Positions 6,605-14,063 of a DNA stretch of 29,791 nucleotides are shown one piece after another (position 1 is the first letter of the stretch; the number at the start of each line of letters is the position of its first letter). The stretch comes from Treponema sp. (GTDB lineage: Bacteria > Spirochaetota > Spirochaetia > Treponematales > Treponemataceae): assembly GCA_016296655.1 (NCBI GenBank), contig JAEDIW010000034.1:1-29791 (forward strand). Reading direction: 5' to 3'. The position numbers and the translations under genes were made by a program. Below the pieces are notes generated by a model, which was not told the origin of the DNA, did not search any database, and was given only the letters and a program-made list of their open reading frames with translations.

Positions 6605-8692
6605 TTATTTTGAATAAAATCTTAAGATTCCGTCCCAGTTTTCAGGGGGATTTTTTTGCAGGGAAAGGCATTTTTCCTTCATTTTTTTAGCACTTATATC
6701 CTGGTTTTCAATAGAGGCAAAAATTTTGGCGGCTTGTGCAAAATCTGCGTTTTTAAGATTTTCCAGGCCTTCAAGGTAAATCTGCTGCAGCTTTTTGATT
6801 TCTGAAAAATCATTTTTCTGCATTGGTACATAAATTGACACACTTTCTTTTTTTCCGGCAACTGAAATGTCTGCAATTTTGCGGAAACTTAGATTGCCTG
6901 CGTTTTGCATGGCGGAATCTCTGGTTGCTTTTGAACAGATGGTGTATGTGCCGAACTGCTTGTTTATTCCTTCAAGGCGTGAAGCAAGGTTTACGGTGTC
7001 GCCCATCATCGTATAGTCAAAACGGCTTCTGCTGCCCATATTTCCTACGACTGCCTTTCCTGTGTTGATTCCGATTCGCTGCACAAATGGCTGGCCTGTA
7101 ATTTTCTGGAGGTCTCCCTGGATTTCTTTCAACTTTTTCTGGCAGGCAAGTGCCGCTTCCAGCGCAAGAGCTGCATGATTTTCCTGTTTTGTTGGTGCGC
7201 CCCAGAAAGCAATTATGGCATCTCCTTCATATTTGTCGATTGTTCCTCCAAAAGAAAGAATGATGTCTGTCATTTCGCTCAGGTATCTGTTTAAAAGTTC
7301 TGTCAGCTGTACAGGTGATAGTTTTTCAGAAATTGATGTAAAACCTTGCACATCAGAAAAATATGCCGTAATTTCTTTTTCTTCACCGCCAAGATGAAGA
7401 AGTTCCGGGTTTTCAATGAGATTTTCTATTACTTTTGGGCTCAGATACTGCCTGAAAGCTGTTTTCAAATAGTGTTTCTGGGCGCTTTCAATTATATAGC
7501 CTTCGAAAATGGCTGTTACGTATGAAAAAATCAAGGCTGCCAGAGGCGCAAACAGCGGGATTATTATTCCTTTGTAAAAGAACAGAAAGTTAAGCAGAAT
7601 GTGCATGGCACACAGAAGAAAAACCCAAAGCGATGTTTTTACAAGGGCTTTTACCCCTGATTTTTTGATTGAACTGCCTGTAAGAAAGCCCAGTACAGTC
7701 CATAAAATTATGGCTGCAATGTTGCATGCAAAAGGCAGTTCGTGAAGGTAGTTTTTTTGAAGAATTGTGTCCAGCATGCAAAGATGGACGCCTACTCCTG
7801 GATAGGTTGAAGAAACTGGTGCTGCACAAATATCAAAAAGACCTGGTGCATAGAGTCCCAGAAATACAAAACCGTCTTTAAACTGTTCTGGAGGCAGGAA
7901 ATCATCGCTGGAAAAATCTCCTGTGGCAAACAAATCGCTGTCAGGAGAATTCTGCAAATCTTTTGAAATATCTGGATGCTGTTCAAGAAATAATTGCGTC
8001 TGAAGAATTTGTCTGGCGCTGTAAGGCACAAATCTGTCCAAATCCTTATGGTAGCGGATATACATTCCGCCGTCTTTGGCTTGCGGAATTTTTGAAAAAT
8101 CCATGGACATGCCTGCTGCAAGCAGACTTGCTACAGAAAGTGAAGGCTCTTTTTCTGCTGATTTTGAAAAAAGATTGCCTCTTCTGGCAATTCTGTCTGC
8201 ATCCAGATTGGATGTAACATCCCCGATAAGTGCTGCAGTTTCCTGAAGAGGTTTTATGGGGCGGGTTGCTTTTTTGTATTCTGAATCTTCGTAAAAAACT
8301 GTCTGAACAACGTGTCCGTATTTTCTGGCACTGTCAGCAAACTTCATGTCGTCATCAGCTCCATAAATTGAAGGTTCTGAATAAATCATATCAAATGCCA
8401 GAGATGCTGCTCCTGACTGTGAAAAATAGCTGGTTATTTTTGCGTATGCACTTCTGGGCCAGGGCCATGACCAGCCGAGTTCTTTTTGCGCCCAGCTGAT
8501 GCTTTCCTGATCTATTACTACGAGGAAAATTTTTTCTGACGGCGCAAAGAATCTTGAGGTGAAGGACATTCGGCTGTCGTAAAGCCTGTTTTCTACTGGG
8601 GTGAACAGGTTAAAAGCAAAAAATGCAGAGAAAACAAAGCAGAGAATTGCTGTTGAAAAAGAAATTCGTTTGATTTTTTTGTTTTTTTTCAT
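6605..8692 (-). CDS. CHASE2-domain class III adenylate cyclase
   Basis: A 695-residue membrane receptor cyclase making cAMP from ATP. TM1 lies at about 11-30, an extracytoplasmic CHASE2 sensor at about 35-310, three TM helices at about 322-398, then a cyclase catalytic domain at about 435-620. Catalytic residues are complete: metal aspartates D447 (Y-F-S-D-V-Q-G-F-T) and D491 (Y-E-G-D-A), purine-specifying lysine K487 and aspartate D565 (M-M-G-D-T-V-N), and N568/R572 for the transition state. The K-and-D pair favours ATP over GTP. A short helical tail follows. I chose ATG 8692, with GGA five bases upstream, over TTG 8701. The gene is third in an operon with the M48 and SH3 genes. Confidence 0.92.
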   Translation of the reverse strand: MKKNKKIKRISFSTAILCFVFSAFFAFNLFTPVENRLYDSRMSFTSRFFAPSEKIFLVVIDQESISWAQKELGWSWPWPRSAYAKITSYFSQSGAASLAFDMIYSEPSIYGADDDMKFADSARKYGHVVQTVFYEDSEYKKATRPIKPLQETAALIGDVTSNLDADRIARRGNLFSKSAEKEPSLSVASLLAAGMSMDFSKIPQAKDGGMYIRYHKDLDRFVPYSARQILQTQLFLEQHPDISKDLQNSPDSDLFATGDFSSDDFLPPEQFKDGFVFLGLYAPGLFDICAAPVSSTYPGVGVHLCMLDTILQKNYLHELPFACNIAAIILWTVLGFLTGSSIKKSGVKALVKTSLWVFLLCAMHILLNFLFFYKGIIIPLFAPLAALIFSYVTAIFEGYIIESAQKHYLKTAFRQYLSPKVIENLIENPELLHLGGEEKEITAYFSDVQGFTSISEKLSPVQLTELLNRYLSEMTDIILSFGGTIDKYEGDAIIAFWGAPTKQENHAALALEAALACQKKLKEIQGDLQKITGQPFVQRIGINTGKAVVGNMGSRSRFDYTMMGDTVNLASRLEGINKQFGTYTICSKATRDSAMQNAGNLSFRKIADISVAGKKESVSIYVPMQKNDFSEIKKLQQIYLEGLENLKNADFAQAAKIFASIENQDISAKKMKEKCLSLQKNPPENWDGILRFYSK

Positions 8693-8741
8693 TTTTTCCA
8701 ATCCCTGTCATGAATTTTCTGCGCCTGTTTGCAAAAAGGTT

Positions 8742-9647
8742 TTATATGCCTTGAAAACGTTCTGCCCTGAATTCTGATGTATCTTCTGCAGCTGGAAGTT
8801 TTTTAAGTTCTTCTTTTACCTTGGAAAGCCTTGATGAAGCTGAAGGATGAGTTTTTGAAAAGCCTGTAGAAGATTTTTTTTCCTGTATTTGCAGAACCTG
8901 AAGGAAGTCCAGCATTGCGTGTGGGTTGTAGCCGGCTTGCTGCATCAGAGTGAGTGCAGTTTTATCGGCATCATACTCCTGACTTTTTGAATAGCCTGAA
9001 TTTACCATGTTTGAAATGATGTCGTTTACTGTATTGTCAAGTTCGCCGGCTGCTTCTTCTGAACTCATAGCTACGAGTGCATCTAGTGAATTTATTCCAG
9101 CCTTTGTCCATCGGCTTGTCTTTATAGCTTTGATGCTGTGTTTCAGCTGAATGTGGGAAACTTCATGTGCAATTACGCTGGCAAGAGCATCTTCGGATTT
9201 TGCACAGTTGATAAGGCCGCAGGTAACAAAAATGTGCCCTCCGCTTGTGGCAAAGGCATTTACTTCGTTTGTGTCGAGTATTTTTACGTGGTAGCCGTTG
9301 TAAATTTCAGTTCTGGAAGATTTTTCGGTTATGGTACGGCATATTTTGTTCAAATAAATCTCTTGCTGCGGGTTTTCATAGGTTTTGTAGTTTGTCAGAA
9401 TGGTTGCTGCAACGCTGCGGCCGATGTAGTATTCATTTTCCGGGGTAATCTGTTCGGCTGCTTTTACAATGCTGGAGCCTGCTCCTATTATGGATTTTGC
9501 CACGCTGCCTTTGTCTGAGCCTAAGATTGGGTCTTTAGATATAAATGTATCGGAGAGAACCTGCATGGTAGCGCAGGAAGTCATGGCAAACGGTACAAAA
9601 GCTGAAAAAAGAATTAAGAATATTTTGCAAAAAAATTTAGTTTTCAT
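8742..9647 (-). CDS. M48-family metalloprotease lipoprotein
   Basis: A 301-residue zinc protease. The N-terminus is a lipoprotein signal with lipobox M-T-S-C25, so the mature protein should be anchored in the periplasm. Zinc motif H161-E-V-S-H165 and third ligand E224 in S-Q-E-Y-D-A-D are intact, with the usual M48 spacing. The family includes BepA and LoiP, which degrade or help assemble outer-membrane proteins; no TPR repeat like that of BepA is seen here. Its ATG overlaps the end of the SH3-like gene by 11 bases, implying translational coupling. The cyclase gene follows 49 bases downstream. Confidence 0.9.
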   Translation of the reverse strand: MKTKFFCKIFLILFSAFVPFAMTSCATMQVLSDTFISKDPILGSDKGSVAKSIIGAGSSIVKAAEQITPENEYYIGRSVAATILTNYKTYENPQQEIYLNKICRTITEKSSRTEIYNGYHVKILDTNEVNAFATSGGHIFVTCGLINCAKSEDALASVIAHEVSHIQLKHSIKAIKTSRWTKAGINSLDALVAMSSEEAAGELDNTVNDIISNMVNSGYSKSQEYDADKTALTLMQQAGYNPHAMLDFLQVLQIQEKKSSTGFSKTHPSASSRLSKVKEELKKLPAAEDTSEFRAERFQGI

Positions 9648-10155
9648 TTGATGTTCCTTGGTTTGAATTTTCTATTTCCTGCCAGCCTGCAAGATGGCCT
9701 TCTATAATGAACTGTGCAAGTTCAGAATCTTGAATGTAAATTTTTTCTATTTCATCTATCTGGTCAAAATTCAGGTTTGCCTTGCCTTTCTTAAATGTTT
9801 CTTCTGCACTTTTTGAAAATCCTTTTCCGGCTAAAGCAAGTTCTTCCTGGCTTGCTCCGCTGGCAGTGGATTTTTTGGAAATCTTTTTTTTGGTTATGCT
9901 TCCGTTTGAAATCCAGCCTGTAAGGGAAGGGTTTTGCTGCAGACAGACTTTTGAAAATTTTTCATTGCTTTCAAGGACAATAAGGCAGTCTCCGTAGGTC
10001 ATGTTGCAAATTTTTGAAGAAAAAAGCTCCTGACTGGACTTTAAATATGTGGATTTAACTGATACGTAAACTTTTGTGTTTTGTTTAAAAGGCTCGCAGA
10101 AAAGTGTTCCTGCAGCAAAAATAATAAATGCTCCAAAAATAATTCTTTTTTTCAT
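9637..10155 (-). CDS. Secreted SH3-like domain protein
   Basis: A 172-residue exported protein. It starts M-K-K-R-I-I-F with a hydrophobic stretch and a probable cleavage after T-L-F-C-E or nearby. The cysteine may instead be a weak lipobox. Residues about 25-90 look like a bacterial SH3 domain: V-Y-V-S-V-K-S-T-Y-L-K-S-S, then T-Y-G-D, then a W-I-S-N-G end. Such domains commonly bind peptidoglycan or protein partners. The rest is charged and helical. ATG 10155 is chosen because CGGAG lies seven bases before it; an in-frame ATG 15 bases upstream sits inside the leader. First gene of the operon with the protease and cyclase. Confidence 0.75.
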   Translation of the reverse strand: MKKRIIFGAFIIFAAGTLFCEPFKQNTKVYVSVKSTYLKSSQELFSSKICNMTYGDCLIVLESNEKFSKVCLQQNPSLTGWISNGSITKKKISKKSTASGASQEELALAGKGFSKSAEETFKKGKANLNFDQIDEIEKIYIQDSELAQFIIEGHLAGWQEIENSNQGTSNEN

Positions 10156-10172
10156 AAATACTCCGTACATAA

Positions 10173-10199
10173 ATTATAGCGGAAAAATCATGTTTACAA
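10173..10199 (-). promoter_or_regulatory. Promoter of the SH3-M48-cyclase operon
   Basis: On the minus strand TTGTAA (plus 10194-10199) and a perfect TATAAT (plus 10173-10178) are separated by 15 bases, slightly short. The start of transcription would be near 10166, giving a leader of about 10 bases with the CGGAG site. Confidence 0.5.
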
Positions 10200-10261
10200 T
10201 AGAAGAAAATGAGAAAAAGTCATATTTTGGGAAAATGCAGGTGCGTTTTTCATTGGGATGA

Positions 10262-10366
10262 CTAGCCCGGACATTAGGGGCGGCTGTGCCGTCGACCGCA
10301 GCGGAACGTAAGTGAAGCGAGGACGATGAGCGGATAGCGAACCCCGGTTGGCCGGTCAGGCAGATG
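10262..10366 (+). repeat. GC-rich structured intergenic element, copy 3
   Basis: A GC-rich block between the divergent SH3 operon and the SpoA gene. It reads CTAGCCCGGAC, a GGCGGCTGTGCC segment, AGCGGAACG, GTGAAGCG, a short variable part, GAGCGGATAGCGAAC and CCCCGG, with CCGG-TTGG-CCGG as a small stem. The block order matches the other copies. No coding frame fits it. Confidence 0.5.
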
Positions 10367-10409
10367 CCTTGCTCCTGTAAAATTTTATAAAATCACTGAG
10401 CGTAAAAAT

Positions 10410-10437
10410 TTGTAAATAAAAAAAGATGGGATATAAT
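10410..10437 (+). promoter_or_regulatory. Promoter with predicted leaderless start
   Basis: TTGTAA (10410-10415), a 16-base spacer and a perfect TATAAT (10432-10437) are followed after only eight bases by the ATG at 10446. No Shine-Dalgarno sequence is present. Transcription should start within a base or two of the ATG. Confidence 0.6.
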
Positions 10438-10445
10438 GTAAAGAT

Positions 10446-10847
10446 ATGGCTGATGATTCTATTTTAGAAAATGGCATTTTACTTTCTCAGGATGAAATGG
10501 ACAGAATTCTTAGTGATGTTCGTTCTGAATCGGAACTGCAGGGGCGTGAAGAGCCTGAAATTGGCTTGTCCCAGAATGAACTGGATGAACTTTTTGCCTG
10601 TCCTGTAAATGCTTTGCGTCCTGCTCCAAAGAAATTTGAACGTCCAAAGTCCATCTCGATTGTTGCCGGCAGGGCAAAATGGACTGAAAGTCAGATAGAA
10701 AGTTTTTATTCTGGTGAACCGATGATTTTGGAAAATATGAGCAATGATACGGTTGAAATTCTTGCTGATGGTCATTGCATTGCCCGTGGAATTTTGGGAG
10801 ACAAAAACGGACATATCAGCATTCTTTGCGTTACGCCCTGCAAATAG
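10446..10847 (+). CDS. Small SpoA (FliN/FliM-like) protein with two FliM-type N-terminal motifs
   Basis: A 133-residue soluble protein. The C-terminal half (about 66-130) matches the SpoA fold of FliN and the FliM C-terminus: an I-S-I-V-A-G strand, a short helix, G-E-P-M-I-L, then V-E-I-L-A-D-G and I-A-R-G-I-L-G-D. The N-terminal half carries L-S-Q-D-E-M-D-R-I-L (13-22) and L-S-Q-N-E-L-D-E-L-F (41-50). In FliM and FliY a single peptide of this kind (L-S-Q-x-E-I-D-x-L-L) binds CheY-phosphate. The middle FliM domain is absent. No flagellar gene lies nearby. It may be an orphan switch-associated protein; the exact role is not known to me. The next gene starts 22 bp after its stop. Confidence 0.65.
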   Translation: MADDSILENGILLSQDEMDRILSDVRSESELQGREEPEIGLSQNELDELFACPVNALRPAPKKFERPKSISIVAGRAKWTESQIESFYSGEPMILENMSNDTVEILADGHCIARGILGDKNGHISILCVTPCK

Positions 10848-10869
10848 CAGGATTTTCTGAGGTCTTTTT

Positions 10870-11889
10870 ATGAAAATTTTACTTATTGGTGGAACCGGAA
10901 CAATCAGCATGGAAATTTCCAGACGGCTGTCTGCTGAAGGGCATGAACTTTTTCTTTTAAACCGTGGAAACAGAGATTGTGGGCTGAAAAATGTGAAATG
11001 CATTGCGGCAAACATTCATGATGAAAAGGAAGTTGCGCAAAAACTTGAGGGGCTTAGCTTTGACTGTGCTGCAGATTTTATAGCTTACACTCAGGAAGAT
11101 TTAGCACGGGATTTTTCCCTTTTTAACGGCAGGGTAAAACAGTTTATTTTTATAAGTTCTGCTTCTGCTTATCAAAAACCTCCTGTAAATCATATAATTA
11201 CTGAAAGTACTCCTATGGTTAATCCTTTTTGGGAATATTCGAGAAATAAGGCGGAAAGTGAACGCTTTCTTATGCAGAAATTCAGGGATGAGGGATTCCC
11301 TGTTACGATTGTCCGTCCAAGTCATACTTATGACGCTCTCAAAGTTCCGCTTGCAATTCATGGCAAAAATGGTTCGTTTCAGGTGCTGAAAAGGATGCTT
11401 GAAGGCAAACCTGTAATCATTCATGGCGATGGAACGAGTTTGTGGACAATGACTCATGCCAGGGATTTTGCAAGGGGTTTCTGCGGTTTGGTTGGAAATC
11501 CTAAGGCTATCGGACAGGCTGTTCAGATTATGAGCGAAGAGTCTATGTGCTGGAACCAAATTTATGAGGTTATTGCTGATGCTCTGGGTGTAAAATTAAA
11601 TGCGGTTCATATTTCTTCTGATTTTTTGTGCCGTGTGGATTATTTGAATCTGAATCTTGCTGGAACACTTTGGGGTGACAAGGCATGGTCTGTTCAGTTC
11701 GATACGTCAAAGCTTCGTTCGCTTGTGCCTGGTTTTAAGGCAGAAATTTCTATGGCAAGCGGCATTGCAGAAACTGTCAGGAACGTGGCAGCTCATAAGG
11801 AATTGCAGAAGCCTGATGAAGAGTTTGATTTGTGGTGTGACAGGGTAATTGATTTTTATAGCGGCATGATGAACTCTTTTCCGTTTTAG
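10870..11889 (+). CDS. NAD(P)-dependent epimerase/dehydratase-like extended SDR
   Basis: A 339-residue cytoplasmic protein with an N-terminal Rossmann fold. The nucleotide motif G-G-T-G-T-I-S lies at 7-13 rather than the usual G-x-x-G-x-x-G, so it is of the atypical or extended kind. S97-S98-A-S99 and Y123-S-R-N-K127 give the catalytic serine and Y-x-x-x-K pair. The C-terminal part, with H-G-D-G-T-S-L-W-T and M-T-H-A-R-D-F-A-R-G, fits the substrate domain of sugar-nucleotide epimerases. The substrate is unknown. GAGGT precedes the ATG. It follows the SpoA gene by 22 bases and may share its promoter, though the functions look unrelated. Confidence 0.85.
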   Translation: MKILLIGGTGTISMEISRRLSAEGHELFLLNRGNRDCGLKNVKCIAANIHDEKEVAQKLEGLSFDCAADFIAYTQEDLARDFSLFNGRVKQFIFISSASAYQKPPVNHIITESTPMVNPFWEYSRNKAESERFLMQKFRDEGFPVTIVRPSHTYDALKVPLAIHGKNGSFQVLKRMLEGKPVIIHGDGTSLWTMTHARDFARGFCGLVGNPKAIGQAVQIMSEESMCWNQIYEVIADALGVKLNAVHISSDFLCRVDYLNLNLAGTLWGDKAWSVQFDTSKLRSLVPGFKAEISMASGIAETVRNVAAHKELQKPDEEFDLWCDRVIDFYSGMMNSFPF

Positions 11890-12003
11890 TTTTTTGTGAT
11901 TTTTTTTGCAGGATTTTTTGAAGGCCTTTTTGACAATTCTTTTTGACGGCAAAATTCACTTTTCTTTTTTCGTTTTTTTTATTATTTTTATTCAAAGAGG
12001 TTT

Positions 12004-13287
12004 ATGATGATTTCTAAAAAGAAGATTCCTATTACTTTGCTTGCTGGTTATCTTGGTGCCGGCAAAACTACACTGCTTAATCACATTTTGAATAATCAGC
12101 AGGGGTATAAAGTTGCCGTCATTGTAAATGATATTGGCGAAGTAAATGTTGACGCTGACTTGATTGCAAAGGATGCTCAGATTACTGATACAAGCAGCAT
12201 TGTGCCGCTTACAAACGGTTGTATCTGCTGTTCCCTGAAGTCTGACATGGTTAATCAGATTGAAAAGCTTATAAAAACCAGAAAATTTGACTATATTTTG
12301 ATTGAAGCAAGCGGGGTTTGTGAACCTATGCCTATTGCACAGGCTCTTATGTCTGTTGACGGTGGCTATATTGACGGTGTTGTTTCTGTTGTCGATGCAA
12401 ACCGTCTTGCAACAGAATTTGATGACGGCAACATGCTTTTGAAAAAAGACATGCAGGAAGATGACATTGAATCTCTGCTGGTTCAGCAGATTGAATTCTG
12501 CAATACGCTGATTATCAATAAAGTTGATCTGGTAAACGAAGACCAGCTGAAAAAAATCCGTTCAATTGTAAAGGTTCTTCAGCCGAATGCAACGGTTTAT
12601 GAAACAACAAAAGCTCAGGTTGAAATAAAGAATGTTCTTGCAACTGGTAATTTTGACTTTGAAAAAGTTTATGAAAGTGCAGGATGGGTTGCAATTTTGA
12701 ATAAAGATGATGCAGAGCATGACCATGAACACGAACATCATGAACATGACCATGAACATGAGGGCGAAGAGCATGAGCATCATCACGGGCATGAAGAACA
12801 TGACGTTCATGAACATAATCCTGCACATGGGGAAGAAGGCCATCATTGCGATGAGCATTGCCATCACCACCATCACCATCATCATGAAGGCGAAAGCGAA
12901 GATGAATACGGAATTGGTTCTTTTGTTTATACCAGACGCCTGCCTTTTGACCGTCAGAAATTGGACGAATATGCAAATAAATGGCCGAAAAATATTATCC
13001 GCTGTAAAGGCGTAATGTGGTTTGCTGATGAGCCGGATATGGCATGGGTTTTTGAAACCTCTGGCCGCCAGATTTCTGCAGGCTATTCAGGCTCATGGCT
13101 GGCTGCTGAACCTGTGGCAACCCAGAAAAAAGTTCTTGACCGTGATCCTATGATGAAAAAGAACTGGGATGAAAAATATGGCGACCGCATGGTAAAGCTT
13201 GTAATTATTGGAACGCATCTTGATCAGGCTGCAATTTCTGCTGACTTGGACAAGCTTCTAACCCCGGAAGATCAGCTGAAGCTGTAG
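12004..13287 (+). CDS. CobW/P47K-family GTPase, metallochaperone with His-rich segment
   Basis: A 427-residue G3E GTPase of the COG0523 group, which helps supply metals, often zinc, to target proteins. Walker A G-Y-L-G-A-G-K-T-T is at 15-23, the metal-binding C-I-C-C at 73-76, the switch E-A-S-G around 101, and N-K-V-D at 172-175. The CobW C-terminal domain follows from about 305. Between them residues 239-294 carry about 28 histidines plus many Glu/Asp, including eight in a row, a likely metal store. ATG 12004 and ATG 12007 are both possible; AGAGG at 11996-12000 suits 12007 slightly better. The 114 bases upstream are T-rich, and no metal-regulator box is recognised. A shared terminator lies at 13356. 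Confidence 0.9.
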   Translation: MMISKKKIPITLLAGYLGAGKTTLLNHILNNQQGYKVAVIVNDIGEVNVDADLIAKDAQITDTSSIVPLTNGCICCSLKSDMVNQIEKLIKTRKFDYILIEASGVCEPMPIAQALMSVDGGYIDGVVSVVDANRLATEFDDGNMLLKKDMQEDDIESLLVQQIEFCNTLIINKVDLVNEDQLKKIRSIVKVLQPNATVYETTKAQVEIKNVLATGNFDFEKVYESAGWVAILNKDDAEHDHEHEHHEHDHEHEGEEHEHHHGHEEHDVHEHNPAHGEEGHHCDEHCHHHHHHHHEGESEDEYGIGSFVYTRRLPFDRQKLDEYANKWPKNIIRCKGVMWFADEPDMAWVFETSGRQISAGYSGSWLAAEPVATQKKVLDRDPMMKKNWDEKYGDRMVKLVIIGTHLDQAAISADLDKLLTPEDQLKL

Positions 13288-13355
13288 TAAGTTGCGCAGG
13301 CACTGGGAAAATAAGTTTCTGGCTGTCTGGCGGGCTTTTTAATGTTGTAAAAATG

Positions 13356-13399
13356 AAAAAGGAGCTGCCTTACGAAAAAATGTCAGGCAGCTCTTTTTT
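13356..13399. terminator. Bidirectional intrinsic terminator
   Basis: GAGCTGCCT (13362-13370) and AGGCAGCTC (13384-13392) form a perfect 9-bp stem. A run of A lies before it and T7 after it, so it can end transcription on both strands: after the CobW gene on + and after the MoxR operon on -. The right arm and loop lie inside the last codons of the minus-strand gene ending at 13370. Confidence 0.85.
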
Positions 13400-13981
13400 T
13401 AATTCTTCTGCAAAGTTTTCTGCAGATATTTCGATGTTTTTTTCATGTCCAGAGTTTGCTGTTTTCAGGCAGAATTGGCTGCCTTTTTCTTCCAGTGACC
13501 ACACAGTCTGTAAATGTTCAATTTTTTCAAATTTTTTATTCAAAAAAGCAATTATAAATTGCCGTGCAACTTTCATGCGCCGACTATGATGCAGTTTTTT
13601 CATCTGCAAGCTTTTCATTTTTTCAAGATATTCTGGTAAGTGCCGGATAAAGTTGTCAATTTCCGGAAACGGATTGTTCAAAAACCTCGCATCTGCAAGC
13701 TTTACAAAATCTCCGCCATTCTTCTGCAGAAAAGTTGCCTTTATCTGATTTTGAATGAAAAGACGCAGCTTTAATTCATCTGTAAGACTGATTTCCCATG
13801 TTGCATAGCTTGAACTTACAGAACTGTTCAAATTGAAATCAGGATGCATGAGAGCAAAATCTGCAAAATATTTTTCTGCATCGCAAAGGTTCAGCCTCTG
13901 CGCATTTTTCCGATTCATATTCTGCTGCTGAATTTTCATAATTATGTCTTTCCAAAAATCTGCAGTACTGTCGTCAAACAT
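13370..13981 (-). CDS. Hypothetical protein, third gene of MoxR-VWA operon
   Basis: A 203-residue soluble protein that I do not recognise. It is mostly helical and basic, with a charged middle (K-K-L-H-H-S-R-R-M-K near 130) and no cysteine motif, signal peptide or membrane span. A strong GGAGG lies seven bases before the ATG. It follows the VWA gene by 82 bases in the same direction and is probably co-transcribed. The last codons (K-K-E-L-P-D-I-F-S) also encode one arm of the terminator. A role in the MoxR-VWA module, such as substrate or adaptor, is only a guess from position. Confidence 0.75.
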   Translation of the reverse strand: MFDDSTADFWKDIIMKIQQQNMNRKNAQRLNLCDAEKYFADFALMHPDFNLNSSVSSSYATWEISLTDELKLRLFIQNQIKATFLQKNGGDFVKLADARFLNNPFPEIDNFIRHLPEYLEKMKSLQMKKLHHSRRMKVARQFIIAFLNKKFEKIEHLQTVWSLEEKGSQFCLKTANSGHEKNIEISAENFAEELKKELPDIFS

Positions 13982-14063
13982 TAAAATCCTCCACTGTAAT
14001 TACTGAAAAAGCTGCCTGAAAATTCCTGGCAGGAGCAACTTCTGTCATGGTTTTATAAAACAG

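Noticed and set aside
9138..9518. 126-residue plus-strand open frame with many aromatic residues
   Set aside because: Antisense of the M48 protease gene, which has a complete zinc motif.
10200..10261. Short plus-strand open frame before the SpoA gene
   Set aside because: Overlaps the opposite promoter and a structured repeat; no family or ribosome site.
12562..12885. Methionine-rich minus-strand open frame opposite CobW
   Set aside because: Antisense of the CAT/CAC histidine codons; not a copper-binding protein.
12715..12890. Possible tandem-repeat or CRISPR-like array
   Set aside because: The repeats are His/Glu codons within CobW and have no spacer structure. No CRISPR array is seen in the window.
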